DNA from: Paenibacillus algicola
GTDB taxonomy: Bacteria; Bacillota; Bacilli; Paenibacillales; Paenibacillaceae
NCBI RefSeq assembly: GCF_005577435.1
Contig: NZ_CP040396.1
Coordinates: 1,484,501 to 1,548,500, forward strand
Length of the DNA stretch: 64,000 nt
Direction: 5' to 3'
This document shows, piece by piece, positions 1-11,040 of this stretch. A model generated the notes under the pieces. The model was not told the DNA's origin. It made no database searches and saw only the letters and a program-made list of their open reading frames with translations. The stretch's first letter is position 1; each line of letters begins with the position of its first letter. The position numbers and the translations under genes are program-made.

Positions 1-93
1 TATAAGCAGCAACCAATTTTCCTCCAAAACATAATCTTTCCTCTTTATATTGATTTTGGAAGAGGGTTATAATGAAGTTGTTTTCAGCCGCGG

Positions 94-107
94 TGAAAAC
101 GCATTCA
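94..107. promoter_or_regulatory. possible cre (CcpA) site
   Basis: TGAAAACGCATTCA matches the catabolite-responsive consensus TGWNANCGNTNWCA at all but one position. It lies about 20 bases upstream of the start codon of a secreted glycosidase-like gene, where CcpA could block transcription. Sequence match only; such matches also occur by chance. Confidence 0.3.
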
Positions 108-127
108 ATTATACAGGATGAGGTGAA

Positions 128-1126
128 ATGATGTTTTTGTTAAAAAACAGCCGGTATTCACTCGTATTGTTCCTCGTGTTCTCTATGATCAGCGCATCCA
201 TGTTGAGCGCTACAGGAAATGTTCATGCGGCTACGGGTCCGGGAGGACTGAATTATTCGGGCGGATTAACCTGGAATTCATCCACAGGCACGTTGACATT
301 CACAGGAACAGGAAGCATCCAAGGTTTTTATTACGACGTGCCCACTACCGTTAAGAAGGTAGTGATCAAAAGCAATGTTACGGTTACTGGCGCCTTTAAA
401 TTCTATGGCAATGCTACAATTGAGGGGGAAAACCAGAACACCTCGGTCATTTATGGTACACCGGAGCAAAAGTACACTCAGAATCGCGGACTGAATCCGT
501 GGGAGCATAATGCCATTGCTCTAATGTCAAATGCGACACTGAACGTCAAAAATCTGAAGACCCTGAATCCTAGAGGATATCATATTTCAGGGTATGGATC
601 TGCAACAGTGATCCACGCAGACCGTGTAAGCCTGATTGATGATCGTGGTGGAGATCAGAACAATAGTGACGGTTTTATTGGATCTAATGGTTCTTCGATC
701 AAGAACAGTTTCATTAAAACCGGCGACGATTCCATTAAATTGTACCGCAATATGACGATTGAAAATGTTGAAATCCACATGCTTCGTAATGGCGCACCCA
801 TCCAGTTTGGATGGAATGATGACGACAATCAGAATGTGACTGCTACCATTACAGGCCTCAAGGTGGTCGGGAAAAGTCCGAACAACTATTACAATCTCGC
901 CGTATTTACTTGGTTGAACAATAATAACACATCAACTAAAAACATCACGATCAGTGATGTAGATATTCAGGTTCCGGGCGCTAAACTGTTCCAGTTAAAC
1001 CCATCTGGCGGAACAGCGAATATTACGATGACGGGAGCCACAATCCAAACCGGTACTTATGGGGTTAAGAACACCAAGGGCACAATCAGCATTAACGGCT
1101 CCACCCAACAGAAAAATAATTACTAA
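128..1126 (+). CDS. secreted beta-helix glycosidase-like protein (GH49-like)
   Basis: 332-residue exported protein. Residues 1-34 form a signal peptide (basic start, hydrophobic core, VHA-A cleavage site). The rest has short Asn/Thr/Ser-rich beta-strand repeats typical of a right-handed parallel beta-helix. The Asp-rich segments DDRGGDQNNSDGF (171-183) and TGDDSIKLY (198-206), followed by PIQFGWN (224-230), resemble the active-site region of GH49 dextranase/isopullulanase and the related GH28 fold. It is shorter than full GH49 enzymes, which also carry an N-terminal beta-sandwich, so this may be a catalytic-domain-only version. ATG 128 (or 131) follows GGATGAGGTG. It stands alone at the window edge. 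An alpha-glucan target is inferred from similarity; a polygalacturonase or lyase role is possible. Confidence 0.6.
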   Translation: MMFLLKNSRYSLVLFLVFSMISASMLSATGNVHAATGPGGLNYSGGLTWNSSTGTLTFTGTGSIQGFYYDVPTTVKKVVIKSNVTVTGAFKFYGNATIEGENQNTSVIYGTPEQKYTQNRGLNPWEHNAIALMSNATLNVKNLKTLNPRGYHISGYGSATVIHADRVSLIDDRGGDQNNSDGFIGSNGSSIKNSFIKTGDDSIKLYRNMTIENVEIHMLRNGAPIQFGWNDDDNQNVTATITGLKVVGKSPNNYYNLAVFTWLNNNNTSTKNITISDVDIQVPGAKLFQLNPSGGTANITMTGATIQTGTYGVKNTKGTISINGSTQQKNNY

Positions 1127-1265
1127 GGTCTAAATTGCGTTTCTCTTAAAGTTGGAGTGAAGAATCCGTACAATGTAACCCCGGCAAGGCTGGGAGCATC
1201 GTGCGGATTTTTTGCATCGGTAATATCAGACGCTTATGACGCTGTGTTGTTTCGGAGGGAATGAT

Positions 1266-1331
1266 ATGCCCAAAGACAAGGATGATCTATTCTGCCTCTT
1301 GTACCAAAACGCCCAGATGATGCATGAATAA
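1266..1331 (+). CDS. possible 21-residue small protein
   Basis: A short frame (MPKDKDDLFCLLYQNAQMMHE) starts at an ATG seven bases after a good GGAGG (1254-1258) and ends just before a terminator. The ribosome site and placement are the only support. No family recognised; it may be an untranslated leader remnant. Confidence 0.25.
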   Translation: MPKDKDDLFCLLYQNAQMMHE

Positions 1332-1340
1332 ATGATCCTT

Positions 1341-1388
1341 AACACAAAAGCACGGCCCAGCAGTTCATCTGCGGGCCGTGCTTTTGTG

Positions 1389-1390
<2 letters not shown>
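1341..1390. terminator. bidirectional terminator
   Basis: Long inverted repeat: AACACAAAAGCACGGCC (1341-1357) pairs with 1374-1390. It has A/T-rich flanks on both sides, so it can end transcription both rightward and for the leftward mnmA, whose stop codon it overlaps. Confidence 0.8.
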
Positions 1391-2504
<1,114 letters not shown>

Positions 2505-2776
2505 TCACCATTTTCTAATTTGAATTGTGCCCATACCTGTATTCTATCACAACCTGTCCAGCTCTACACGGACATGATTTGTCCACTCCAGGTGAACAAT
2601 TTGATGAACAGCTCCTGAAAATTCCCCACAAACGGCAATGGTATGTTACCATATACAGAGGTATTTGATCGGAATAAAGAGGTTATGTTAATGAGGGTGT
2701 GAAATCTTTTCCATTTTCCGATGAAATCAAGGAAGAAATAAACATATAACAACCATTGTAGAGAGGTGTCCCCTTA

Positions 2777-3196
2777 ATGAAGATATCAACAAAAGGCAGA
2801 TATGGATTGACGATTATGATGGAGCTGGCGGCCAAGTTCGGAGAAGGGCCAACCTCGCTGAAGAGCATTGCCGAGAAAAATCAGCTGTCTGAGCATTATC
2901 TGGAGCAGCTCATTGCTCCGCTGCGCAATGCCGGGCTCGTCAAGAGCATCCGCGGTGCCTACGGCGGCTATATTTTGTCCCGGGAGCCGGAAAGCATAAC
3001 GGCCGGTGACATTATCCGCGTGCTGGAGGGACCGATTTCCCCGGTCGATTTTACGGAAGAGGATGACCCGGCTAAGCGGGATTTGTGGCTGCGCATTCGG
3101 GACAGCATTGCCGAGGTGCTTGACTCCACAACGCTGGACAACATGATTCACTATCAGGAACAGTCCGCTTCGGACAATTATATGTTCTATATATAG
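2777..3196 (+). CDS. cymR: Rrf2-family regulator CymR
   Basis: 139-residue Rrf2 transcription factor. Its N-terminal winged helix starts MKISTKGRYGLTIMMELA. No cysteine is present, so it cannot bind an Fe-S cluster through the IscR cysteines. That fits CymR, the master repressor of cysteine and sulfur uptake genes in Bacillus, which acts in complex with CysK. ATG 2777 follows GAGAGGTG. It is 11 bases upstream of a cysteine desulfurase, the same pairing as Bacillus cymR-yrvO. Assignment as CymR rather than another Rrf2 member rests on context and the missing cysteines. Confidence 0.85.
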   Translation: MKISTKGRYGLTIMMELAAKFGEGPTSLKSIAEKNQLSEHYLEQLIAPLRNAGLVKSIRGAYGGYILSREPESITAGDIIRVLEGPISPVDFTEEDDPAKRDLWLRIRDSIAEVLDSTTLDNMIHYQEQSASDNYMFYI

Positions 3197-3207
3197 GCGG
3201 TGCAGGG

Positions 3208-4353
3208 ATGAACAAAATTTACTTGGATCACGCGGCTTCCTCTCCAATGCACCCGGAGGCCGCAGCGGCGATGATGTCCGTCATGACCGGGCACTTCGGG
3301 AATGCTTCCAGCGTTCACGGCTTCGGCCGCGAAGCCAAAAAGATCGTGAATGGCTCCCGTGACCGGATTGCAGCCTTGCTCGGCTGTGATCCGGATGAGC
3401 TGATCTTTACATCTGGCGGTACAGAGAGCGACAACCTGGCTATTCTGGGAACGTTGGCGGCAGATCATGCCCGCGGCAAGCATATCATCACATCGTCTGT
3501 GGAGCACCATGCGGTGCTCCACACCTGTCATGAGCTGGAGCGGCAGGGCTGGGAGGTAACTTATCTGCCGGTGGACAATACAGGACGGTTATCTGTAAGT
3601 GATGTAGAAGCAAGCATTCAAGATGACACAGCGCTGATTACGATTATGTATGGCAACAATGAAGTGGGCACGCTTCAGCCTATCGCCGAGATTGGGGAGC
3701 TGGCGCGCAGCCGCGGCATTGTCATGCACACGGACGCTGTTCAGGCGCTGGGGATGGAGGAGATCTCGTGCCGGGAGCTGCCGGTGAATTTATGGAGCTT
3801 CTCCGCACATAAGGTGAACGGGCCGCAGGGAATCGGTGCGCTGGTCCATCGCCGAGGAACTTCCCTGGCACCGCGTCAGCACGGCGGCCTGCAGGAGAAG
3901 AAGCGCCGGGCAGGCACCGAGAATATGGCGGGCATAGCCGGCTTCGCCAAGGCTCTGGAGCTTGCCGTGCCATCCCTTTCCGAACGCCGGGGTCATGCAG
4001 AAGAACTGCGCAGCACGCTGCTAACCGGACTTCGCGCCGAAATCGGCGAAGAAGCGTTCATCATCAATGGCAGCGAGGAGCACTACATGCCGCATATTCT
4101 GAATATCAGCTTCCCGGGCATCCCTACAGAAACGATGCTGATGAATCTGGATATGGCAGGCATAGCTGCGGCGAGCGGCTCCGCCTGCACGTCAGGCTCC
4201 CTTGAAATTTCACATGTTCTGCTGGCAATGAACCTTCCTGAAAATGTTTATCGCTCCGCGATTCGCTTTAGTTTTGGTTTGGGTAATACTACTCAAGAAA
4301 TGGAGTACACATCACAAAAAATTGGAACCTTCCTGAAACGGCTGCGTAAATAA
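3208..4353 (+). CDS. iscS: cysteine desulfurase (IscS/NifS, YrvO type)
   Basis: PLP enzyme that removes sulfur from cysteine as a persulfide for tRNA thiolation and possibly Fe-S assembly. 381 residues. Visible are the start YLDHAASSP, HTDAVQALG (PLP-facing Asp/Gln), the Schiff-base lysine in SAHKVNGP (K202) and the catalytic cysteine in SGSACTSGS (C327) on a short, group I-like loop. It is co-transcribed with cymR and sits opposite mnmA, which suggests it is the dedicated sulfur donor for MnmA, as YrvO is in Bacillus. A general Fe-S role cannot be excluded. Confidence 0.92.
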   Translation: MNKIYLDHAASSPMHPEAAAAMMSVMTGHFGNASSVHGFGREAKKIVNGSRDRIAALLGCDPDELIFTSGGTESDNLAILGTLAADHARGKHIITSSVEHHAVLHTCHELERQGWEVTYLPVDNTGRLSVSDVEASIQDDTALITIMYGNNEVGTLQPIAEIGELARSRGIVMHTDAVQALGMEEISCRELPVNLWSFSAHKVNGPQGIGALVHRRGTSLAPRQHGGLQEKKRRAGTENMAGIAGFAKALELAVPSLSERRGHAEELRSTLLTGLRAEIGEEAFIINGSEEHYMPHILNISFPGIPTETMLMNLDMAGIAAASGSACTSGSLEISHVLLAMNLPENVYRSAIRFSFGLGNTTQEMEYTSQKIGTFLKRLRK

Positions 4354-4478
4354 CCCTCAAGGATTCTCTCTTGAAATGGGTCAGGAGGTGTCAGTAGTCC
4401 ATTTCATCCTTAGCACGAGCAGCGGCCATCGCTATCATCGTGCGAATTCGTAAAGGGATGAGGAGGTATCCAAGTCTT

Positions 4479-5000
4479 ATGAAGCTTCAGGAAATGATTG
4501 GACTCGCTGTATTCGACGTGGAGAACGGCAAGGAGATTGGGAAAATCCACGATTTTATATTAGATGAACAATGGAATATTACCGGTTTTGAGCTGGAAGG
4601 CAAGGCTCTCTTTTCCTCACATGTGAAAACCGTATCATGGGACAACATTGAGGCTTATGGAGAGGATGCCGTCATGATCCGGAGTGAAGAAGTGATCGAG
4701 AAGACGGATGCTGACCAAATACCCTATACCTATCTGCTGGGGCGGCGGAAATTGAAAGAGATGCAGGTGCTGACAGAGGACGGGATGCTGCTCGGACGCA
4801 TTTCGGATGTTTATTTTGAGCAGGAACAGGGCAATAAAGTACTAGGACTCGAAATTTCAGACGGATTTGTATCGGACTTGATTGAAGGCCGCAGATGGCT
4901 GCCTTGCACCCCGGAGATGAGTATTGGAGAAAGTGCCGTTATGGTGCCCCCGCTCAGCGAACAGCGACTGGAGAAAGCCATTAATTCTGTGAATGGATAG
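4479..5000 (+). CDS. yrrD: PRC-barrel protein (YrrD-like)
   Basis: 173-residue protein with two PRC-barrel-like halves: an N-terminal unit (EMIGLAVFDVENGKEIGKIHDF) and a second (KEMQVLTEDGMLLGRISDVYFE). These are small beta-barrels shared with RimM and photosynthetic subunit H. ATG 4479 follows AGGAGG (4461-4466); an upstream in-frame start has no ribosome site. It occupies the yrrD position of the Bacillus cluster. The molecular role is unknown; RNA or membrane-surface association is speculation from the fold. Confidence 0.75.
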   Translation: MKLQEMIGLAVFDVENGKEIGKIHDFILDEQWNITGFELEGKALFSSHVKTVSWDNIEAYGEDAVMIRSEEVIEKTDADQIPYTYLLGRRKLKEMQVLTEDGMLLGRISDVYFEQEQGNKVLGLEISDGFVSDLIEGRRWLPCTPEMSIGESAVMVPPLSEQRLEKAINSVNG

Positions 5001-5011
5001 GTGAGGTTAGG

Positions 5012-5224
5012 ATGTTGAAATGTCCAAATTGCAATTCCAAGGATATTGGTAAGATTGGCTCGCACCAATTTTACTGCTGGGGATGCTTTATTGAATTAAC
5101 TGTCAATGGTGAGAAAATGTCTGTATATCAGGTGGAAGAGGATGGAACGCTCAGTTCGCTGGATGATCTGTTCTTTGGCGAGGAATATCCGCAGGATTTT
5201 CCTCCCATGCAGGCTTCTAACTGA
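5012..5224 (+). CDS. small zinc-ribbon protein
   Basis: 70-residue protein with two CxxC pairs (LKCPNCNS and FYCWGCF) spaced as a zinc ribbon, followed by an acidic tail. It lies 11 bases behind yrrD and ahead of a terminator, so it is probably the last gene of that unit. The function is unknown. The metal-binding fold is read directly from the cysteines. Confidence 0.7.
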   Translation: MLKCPNCNSKDIGKIGSHQFYCWGCFIELTVNGEKMSVYQVEEDGTLSSLDDLFFGEEYPQDFPPMQASN

Positions 5225-5250
5225 CGCAGATTTACATAGAATCATGACGG

Positions 5251-5301
5251 GAATCACACCCTTATGGCGCATGAGCGCTCACAGGGTGTGATTCTTTTTT
5301 T
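5251..5301 (+). terminator. rho-independent terminator
   Basis: GAATCACACCCT (5251-5262) pairs with 5283-5294, followed by seven T. It ends the cymR-desulfurase-yrrD-zinc ribbon unit. Confidence 0.9.
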
Positions 5302-5374
5302 ATAATTTGCAGGGCTCGTACATATACTTACAAGGCAGGTGGCTTCTGAAAGCTGTGGAAGGAGAGGATGTCTT

Positions 5375-6439
5375 GTGGATCAGCTGGGTGCAAGCAAATG
5401 GTTCAGGCTGCTGATCTGGGTGCTGCTTTCCCTGATTATTTTATATTTCGTATGGCTGCTGCGGCCGATGCTGATGGACGTATACCGATTCTTAAAGGCC
5501 GTGCTGGCGCCGTTTTTAATTGCCATGATCATATCCTATGTGTTAAATCCCATCGTCTGTCTGCTCTCGGAGCGCAAGATGCCTCGAAGCATAGCAGTGC
5601 TGCTCATTTATGCCGTATTTCTGACCTGCCTGGCCGTTATCATCATCAACATGATTCCGATGCTGATCCGTCAGCTGGAGGAGCTCAATGAGCATCTTCC
5701 CGAATTTACGATGCATGCCCAGAGCCTGATGAGCAGCCTAGACAGCAAAATACTGCCGCCCGGTGTTCGCACGGGTATGAACAGCTGGTTGTACCATATG
5801 GAAACCCGTGTCGCTGGCAGTATTTCGCAGTTTATGGACAATATCGGCACGACGATCGGTGTGCTGTTTAACATTCTGGTGGTACCTTTTCTGATCTTTT
5901 ACATCTTGAAGGATTTCGAAGTGTTCCAACGAACGGCAGTTTCTTATTTGCCCCGGAGCCGCAGAAAGTCGATTGTAACCATGCTGCGGGAGATTGATAC
6001 AGCGCTGGGCAACTATGTTCGGGGGCAGTTTATCGTCTGCCTGATCATCGGAGTGCTGGCATATATCGGCTATATGCTTATCGGAATGCCGTACGCGCTG
6101 CTGTTTGCCAGCATTGTGGCCCTGTTTAACATTGTTCCGTACGTCGGCCCGTTCTTCGGTGCGGCTCCGGCCCTGCTGATGGCGTCAACCATTTCACTGA
6201 AGCTGCTGCTGCTGGCGGCCCTGGTGAATGTTGTGTGTCAGATGCTGGAGGGCAATGTGATTTCTCCGCAGGTTGTCGGCAAAAAGCTTCATATGCATCC
6301 GCTGTTAATTATCTTTGCGCTTCTCGTCGGCGGCCAGCTTGCCGGCATGGTGGGACTGATTTTGGCGGTACCGGTCTTTGCGGTCATGAAGGTGCTGCTA
6401 CAGCATTTTTTCGCCTATGCCGTTCGCCGGAAAACCTGA
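5375..6439 (+). CDS. AI-2E family membrane permease (YrrI-like)
   Basis: About 354 residues with seven to eight hydrophobic segments and the conserved C-terminal block of the AI-2E/UPF0118 family (LFNIVPYVGPFFG, then GNVISPQVVGKKLHMHPL). Family members export varied small molecules or ions (TqsA, PerM, Na+/H+ antiporters); the substrate cannot be read here. GTG 5375 lies seven bases after GGAGAGG; upstream in-frame starts lack one. It keeps the Bacillus yrrI position before alaS. A paralogue occurs at 19.5-20.7 kb. Confidence 0.85.
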   Translation: MDQLGASKWFRLLIWVLLSLIILYFVWLLRPMLMDVYRFLKAVLAPFLIAMIISYVLNPIVCLLSERKMPRSIAVLLIYAVFLTCLAVIIINMIPMLIRQLEELNEHLPEFTMHAQSLMSSLDSKILPPGVRTGMNSWLYHMETRVAGSISQFMDNIGTTIGVLFNILVVPFLIFYILKDFEVFQRTAVSYLPRSRRKSIVTMLREIDTALGNYVRGQFIVCLIIGVLAYIGYMLIGMPYALLFASIVALFNIVPYVGPFFGAAPALLMASTISLKLLLLAALVNVVCQMLEGNVISPQVVGKKLHMHPLLIIFALLVGGQLAGMVGLILAVPVFAVMKVLLQHFFAYAVRRKT

Positions 6440-6514
6440 CCCTATAAAAGGGATTGCCCTTCATTGACAGAAGCAGAGGGCATGGATATACTTGAAAATA
6501 TTAAGTCCATATGA

Positions 6515-6812
6515 CCTAAATCGATGAGGGAAAGAAGTAGATCTGACGGATGCTTTACCAGAGAAGAAGCTCCTGCTGCGTGCTGCAGCGTTGGGTGCAA
6601 GAGCTTCAAAGCATCGCTGATCGAAAGCAGATTTCCGAGTGTGAGCCTAACCTCACCGGCTGGCAGCCGTTATCTAATGCCGCAACAAGGCGATCTCTTT
6701 TAGCCTGTCCGAAGCTTTGCTTCTTAAGGACAAGAAGTGCTGGAAGGCAAGGAGATAACCAGGGTGGTACCGCGATAAACATCGTCCCTGATTCTATTCA
6801 GGGGCTTTTTTT
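6515..6812 (+). promoter_or_regulatory. T-box riboswitch, alanine (alaS leader)
   Basis: The invariant T-box AGGGTGGTACCGCG is at 6761-6774, followed by a terminator (CCCTG...CAGGGG, T run, 6785-6812). In stem I, GATC (6540-6543) pairs with 6619-6622 and GATGCTTT (6549-6556) pairs with AAAGCATC (6608-6615). This leaves GCT (6616-6618), an alanine codon, unpaired in the specifier-loop position. AGTA (6536-6539) and GAA (6623-6625) fit the S-turn. Uncharged tRNA-Ala binding would favour the antiterminator and switch on alaS. The pairing is my reading by eye. Confidence 0.9.
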
Positions 6813-6875
6813 ATGCTCAAAACCCGGCATATCCCATTATTCCTTAATAACCTAAATAAACGGAGGATGAAGAAC

Positions 6876-9500
6876 ATGAAAGCAAGTGAAATCCGCTCCA
6901 AATGGCTGGAGTTTTTTGCAGAGAAAGGACATAAGGTTGAGCCCAGTGCCTCCCTGGTACCGCACAACGACCCGTCGCTGCTGTGGATTAACGCCGGTAT
7001 GGCTCCGCTGAAATCCTACTTTGACGGGCGTGAGAAGCCGGACAATCCGCGGATTGCGAATTCGCAGAAATGCATCCGGACCAATGACATTGAGAATGTC
7101 GGCAAAACGCGCCGTCACCACACGTTTTTTGAAATGCTGGGCAACTTCTCGATCGGCGATTATTTTAAGGAAGAGGTCATTACATGGGCGTGGGAGTTTC
7201 TGACGGATCGCAAATGGATCGGCTTTGATCCCGAGAAGCTGTCGGTTACGGTCTACCCGGAGGATGAGGAAGCCTACAAGCTGTGGAATGAGAAAATCGG
7301 GCTGCCAGCCAGCCGCATTGTGAAGCTGGAGGACAATTTCTGGGATATTGGCGAGGGGCCTTGCGGTCCGTGTACGGAAATTTTCTATGACCGCGGCGAA
7401 GCTTACGGAAATGACGCTTCCGATCCTGAGCTGTACCCGGGTGGGGAAAATGAAAGGTATCTGGAGGTTTGGAACCTCGTCTTCTCCCAGTTCAACCATA
7501 ACAAAGATGGCAGCTATACACCGCTTCCGAATAAGAACATTGATACCGGGGCGGGCCTGGAGCGCTTTGCCTCCATTCTTCAGAATGTAGATTCCAACTT
7601 CGATACTGATCTGTTCCAGCCGATTATTCAGCAGACCGCCGCGCTGGCAGGCGTCAAGTACAACCACAGCACAGAAACCGATGTTGCGTTCAAGGTGATT
7701 GCCGATCATATCCGGACGGTGGCGTTTGCGGTCGGTGACGGGGTGCTGCCTTCCAATGAAGGACGAGGCTACGTGATTCGGCGCCTGCTGCGCCGTGCGG
7801 TTCGCTACGGCAAGGTGATCGGCCTGGACAAGCCATTCCTGTATAGCCTGACGGCGGTTGTGGGAGACATTATGGGCGTGTATTATCCGGAGGTTGTGGA
7901 GAAGCGCGAGTTCATCGAGAAGGTCATTGCAACGGAAGAGGAGCAGTTCCACAGAACACTATCAGACGGACTAGGTATTCTCGCGGACATCAGTGCACGT
8001 GCTAAGCAGCAGGGACAAGCTCAAATCAGTGGCAGTGATGCGTTCAAGCTGTATGATACGTATGGCTTCCCGTTCGATTTGACGGAGGATTATGCACTGG
8101 AGCATGGCCTGACAGTAGACCGTGAGGGCTTTGATGCCGCGATGCAGGAACAGCGCGATCGTGCGCGCAGTGCCCGTCAAGAGACCGAGAGCATGAAGGT
8201 GCAGGGCGGTGTGCTGTCCGATTACACGGTTAAAAGTGAATTTATTGGATATAATGACACCGTTTGTGCTGCTAATGTCATCGCCCTAGTTACAGAGGAA
8301 GGCTTTGTGGAGCAGGTTGGTGAAGGCCAGTCCTGTCAGGTCATTCTGGATGCCACGCCATTTTATGCCGAGAGCGGCGGTCAGGTCAGCGACCAGGGGG
8401 TTCTGGAAGGCGAAGGCGTCCGCGCGCGGGTGGAAGGATTGTTCAAGGCACCGCATGGTCAGCATGTCCATCTGGTCACCGTGGAAGCGGGCGAGCTGAA
8501 GGTTCATGGCGCTGTGCAAGCACAGGTGGATTCCGACAAGCGCCGCGACATTGTGAAGAATCATACGGCAACGCACCTGCTGCATAAAGCGCTGAAGGAA
8601 GTGCTGGGCGATCATGTCAATCAGGCCGGATCTCTTGTAGAGCCGCAGCGTCTGCGTTTTGACTTTTCTCACTTTGGCAGCATTACGCCGGAGGAGCTCG
8701 CGGATATCGAGCGCCGCGTGAACGAGCAAATCTGGAAGGGCACTGCGGTAGTGATCGAGAACAAATCCATCGACGAGGCCAAAGCGATGGGAGCGATGGC
8801 CCTCTTCGGCGAGAAGTACGGTGAAGTGGTCCGCGTCGTTCAGGTTGGCGATTACAGTCTGGAGCTATGCGGAGGCTGTCACGTCCAGAACACCTCTGAA
8901 ATTGGCATATTCAAGCTGATCGGTGAAAGCGGAATTGGCTCGGGTGTTCGCCGGATTGAGGCTGTCACCGGTCGCTCGGCCTACCATTTTGCGGAATCCC
9001 AGGTCGATATCCTGAAGCAGTCCGCAGCTATTTTGAAGAGTAGCCTCCAGGATGTGCCGAAGCGGGTGGAGGCTCTGCAGCAGCAGCTGAAGGAGCTTTC
9101 CCGTGAGAATGAATCCCTGCAGGGCAAACTGAGCGCGATCGAAGCCGGACAGCTGAGCGACAAGGTTATCACAGCGGGAAACACCAAGCTGCTGGCCGCT
9201 GAAGTGCAGGCTGGAAGCATGGATGCCTTGCGTACGGTAGCGGATGAGCTGAAGAGCAAGCTGAGCGAGACGGTCGTTGTGCTTGGTGCAGTTATGGGCG
9301 ATAAGGTGAACTTTGTCGTATCCGTGCCGAAAGAGCTTGTAGAGAAAGGGCTTCATGCGGGCAAATTGGTGAAAGAGGTAGCTGCGGTTTGCGGCGGCGG
9401 GGGCGGCGGCCGTCCGGATATGGCCCAGGCTGGAGGCAAGGATGCTTCCAAGCTGCAGGCAGCCCTGAAGCGGGCGGAGGAGCTGGTAGCGGGCGCTTAA
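6876..9500 (+). CDS. alaS: alanyl-tRNA synthetase
   Basis: 874 residues, full length for AlaRS. It begins [14 protein letters not shown]. The class II core shows the conserved [21 protein letters not shown] region (residues about 70-90). The editing domain carries the zinc-binding histidines in [11 protein letters not shown] and the CGGCHV motif. The C-terminal C-Ala domain ends with a glycine-rich [15 protein letters not shown] segment. ATG 6876 follows GGAGG (6862-6866); the longer frame upstream overlaps the T-box terminator and is not used. It charges tRNA-Ala and deacylates Ser/Gly mistakes. Regulated by the preceding T-box. Confidence 0.97.
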   Translation: MKASEIRSKWLEFFAEKGHKVEPSASLVPHNDPSLLWINAGMAPLKSYFDGREKPDNPRIANSQKCIRTNDIENVGKTRRHHTFFEMLGNFSIGDYFKEEVITWAWEFLTDRKWIGFDPEKLSVTVYPEDEEAYKLWNEKIGLPASRIVKLEDNFWDIGEGPCGPCTEIFYDRGEAYGNDASDPELYPGGENERYLEVWNLVFSQFNHNKDGSYTPLPNKNIDTGAGLERFASILQNVDSNFDTDLFQPIIQQTAALAGVKYNHSTETDVAFKVIADHIRTVAFAVGDGVLPSNEGRGYVIRRLLRRAVRYGKVIGLDKPFLYSLTAVVGDIMGVYYPEVVEKREFIEKVIATEEEQFHRTLSDGLGILADISARAKQQGQAQISGSDAFKLYDTYGFPFDLTEDYALEHGLTVDREGFDAAMQEQRDRARSARQETESMKVQGGVLSDYTVKSEFIGYNDTVCAANVIALVTEEGFVEQVGEGQSCQVILDATPFYAESGGQVSDQGVLEGEGVRARVEGLFKAPHGQHVHLVTVEAGELKVHGAVQAQVDSDKRRDIVKNHTATHLLHKALKEVLGDHVNQAGSLVEPQRLRFDFSHFGSITPEELADIERRVNEQIWKGTAVVIENKSIDEAKAMGAMALFGEKYGEVVRVVQVGDYSLELCGGCHVQNTSEIGIFKLIGESGIGSGVRRIEAVTGRSAYHFAESQVDILKQSAAILKSSLQDVPKRVEALQQQLKELSRENESLQGKLSAIEAGQLSDKVITAGNTKLLAAEVQAGSMDALRTVADELKSKLSETVVVLGAVMGDKVNFVVSVPKELVEKGLHAGKLVKEVAAVCGGGGGGRPDMAQAGGKDASKLQAALKRAEELVAGA

Positions 9501-9664
9501 TGCGGCGCCTGCTGCATCCCAGCGGGAATAATCCGCTGAAATTTTGCTCCTGCATTTCCAAAGGCGACGGCGTGTGTGTTATGATAGAACTAGATCAAGC
9601 TGGTAAATATTTTTTCAACGAAGATGGTCTGCAACATGTTCTTTGAAGAAGGTAGGTGTCACGC

Positions 9665-9925
9665 ATGGACTCAATGGATAAGACAGTCAAGTTCAATGTA
9701 AAAGGTGATGAGCAGGAGGCTTCCGCCCGGGATATTATGCTGTCGGTATATGACGCATTGACCGAGAAGGATTATAACCCGATCAATCAGATTGTCGGTT
9801 ATTTGCTTTCCGGGGACCCCGCTTATATACCGCGGCACAACAATGCCAGAAGCCTGATCGGCAAGAAAGAGCGAGACGAATTGATTGAAGAGCTGGTCCG
9901 GTTCTACCTAGCCAGTCACCGTTAG
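9665..9925 (+). CDS. IreB/DUF965 family regulatory protein (YrzL-like)
   Basis: 86-residue protein of the IreB family ([48 protein letters not shown]). In Enterococcus, IreB is a substrate of the Ser/Thr kinase IreK and influences cephalosporin resistance; the Bacillus homologue is YrzL. ATG 9665 follows AGGTAGG. It lies 10 bases before ruvX, in the order conserved across Firmicutes (alaS-yrzL-ruvX). N-terminal threonines and serines could be phosphorylated, but this is not visible from sequence. Confidence 0.88.
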   Translation: MDSMDKTVKFNVKGDEQEASARDIMLSVYDALTEKDYNPINQIVGYLLSGDPAYIPRHNNARSLIGKKERDELIEELVRFYLASHR

Positions 9926-9935
9926 GAGTGCAAGG

Positions 9936-10346
9936 ATGAAGATCATGGGATTGGATTACGGGGACCGTCGAATCGGTGTGGCGCTCAGCGATGTGTTCGG
10001 ATGGACAGCACAAGGGCTCGAAGTCATTGAACGGCGCGGAGAAGACACCGGGTTGGATCGCATCACTGCCTTGGTAAAAGAGCATGAGGTAAGTGAAATT
10101 GTGGTCGGGCTGCCCAAGAATATGAATGGCAGCATCGGTCCTCGGGGTGAAATCTGCATGGAGTTCGCAGTCCTGCTGCGGGAATCCCTGTGCTTGCCCG
10201 TTCACCTTTGGGATGAGCGGCTCTCCACGGTATCTGCTGAGCGGACGCTGCTGGAAGCCGATGTCAGCCGCAAAAAACGCAAGCAAGTCATAGACAAGAT
10301 GGCTGCAAGTTTAATTTTGCAAAACTACTTGGACTCTAAAAGGTAA
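9936..10346 (+). CDS. ruvX: RuvX/YqgF putative Holliday junction resolvase
   Basis: 136 residues, RNase H-like fold. Acidic motifs are [13 protein letters not shown] (D7), [10 protein letters not shown] and [11 protein letters not shown]. Homologues resolve junctions or process pre-16S rRNA 5' ends (E. coli YqgF); both roles are reported for the family and sequence cannot choose. Tightly linked to the upstream IreB-like gene and the downstream DUF1292 genes. Confidence 0.92.
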   Translation: MKIMGLDYGDRRIGVALSDVFGWTAQGLEVIERRGEDTGLDRITALVKEHEVSEIVVGLPKNMNGSIGPRGEICMEFAVLLRESLCLPVHLWDERLSTVSAERTLLEADVSRKKRKQVIDKMAASLILQNYLDSKR

Positions 10347-10363
10347 AGGTGAGGGTGATAACA

Positions 10364-10672
10364 ATGGCCAATGAACAAATGAACATGCAAGATGAACCGG
10401 AAATTATTTATATCCCTGATGAAGAGGGCAATGAGGAAGAGTTTGAAGTCATCATGAAGTTTGAAGTGGATGACTCCGATGCCAAATATATGATGGTTGT
10501 CCCGGTGGAAGGTGCCGACGAGGATAGCGATGAGGTGTATGCCTTCCGCTACGAGGAAGACGGGGACGATCTGAAGCTGTATATGATTGAGGATGACGAG
10601 GAATGGAGCATTGTGGAAGAAACCTTCAATACGCTCGTAGAGCAAATGGACGGGAGCCAGTTAGATGACTAA
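10364..10672 (+). CDS. DUF1292 acidic protein (YrzB-like), copy 1
   Basis: 102-residue, strongly acidic protein with the DUF1292 pattern (IIYIPDEEGNEEEFEVIMKF, then YAFRYEEDGDDLKLYMI, then DDEEWSIVEETFNTL). ATG 10364 follows AGGTGAGGGTGA; the GTG at 10349 lies inside that ribosome site. The Bacillus equivalent in the same place is yrzB. Function unknown. It overlaps the next gene, a divergent paralogue, by eight bases. Confidence 0.85.
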   Translation: MANEQMNMQDEPEIIYIPDEEGNEEEFEVIMKFEVDDSDAKYMMVVPVEGADEDSDEVYAFRYEEDGDDLKLYMIEDDEEWSIVEETFNTLVEQMDGSQLDD

Positions 10673-10976
10673 TTATTCTCCGGAGCAGGTCGTTTGGACA
10701 CAATCGCTGAGAGAAGCTTTTGGTGAGAGCGTCGAGCTGCAGGATGAGAGCGGTCAGACAGAAGTGTTCGACATCGCAGCAGAGTTTGAGGTGGACGGGG
10801 TAGGCTATGCTATTCTGGTTCAGCCAGACCGTAAAGATGAAGAATACGAAGTGCTGCGAATCGTGAAGGCTGGCGATGGCAGTCTAGAGCTGGCAACCAT
10901 TGATGATGACGAGGAATGGGAGAATATCTCGGAGCTGTACGACGAGCTGACCTTCCCGGAAGAAGACGAGTACTAA
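10665..10976 (+). CDS. DUF1292 acidic protein, copy 2
   Basis: 103 residues. It shares the DUF1292 layout with its upstream neighbour (VFDIAAEFEVDGVGYAILVQ, then DDDEEWENISELYDEL) but has low identity, so this is an old tandem duplication. Its ATG lies inside the preceding gene, which suggests translational coupling. No function known. Confidence 0.8.
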   Translation: MTNYSPEQVVWTQSLREAFGESVELQDESGQTEVFDIAAEFEVDGVGYAILVQPDRKDEEYEVLRIVKAGDGSLELATIDDDEEWENISELYDELTFPEEDEY

Positions 10977-11040
10977 GAAGTGAGCGGGTCATGCTTAGCC
11001 TCTGCGGCGCGGCATGTCCCAGCTTCAAACAGCTAAGGAA

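Noticed and set aside
6550..6855. Open frame of 101 codons upstream of alaS
   Set aside because: It lies entirely within the T-box leader and its terminator.
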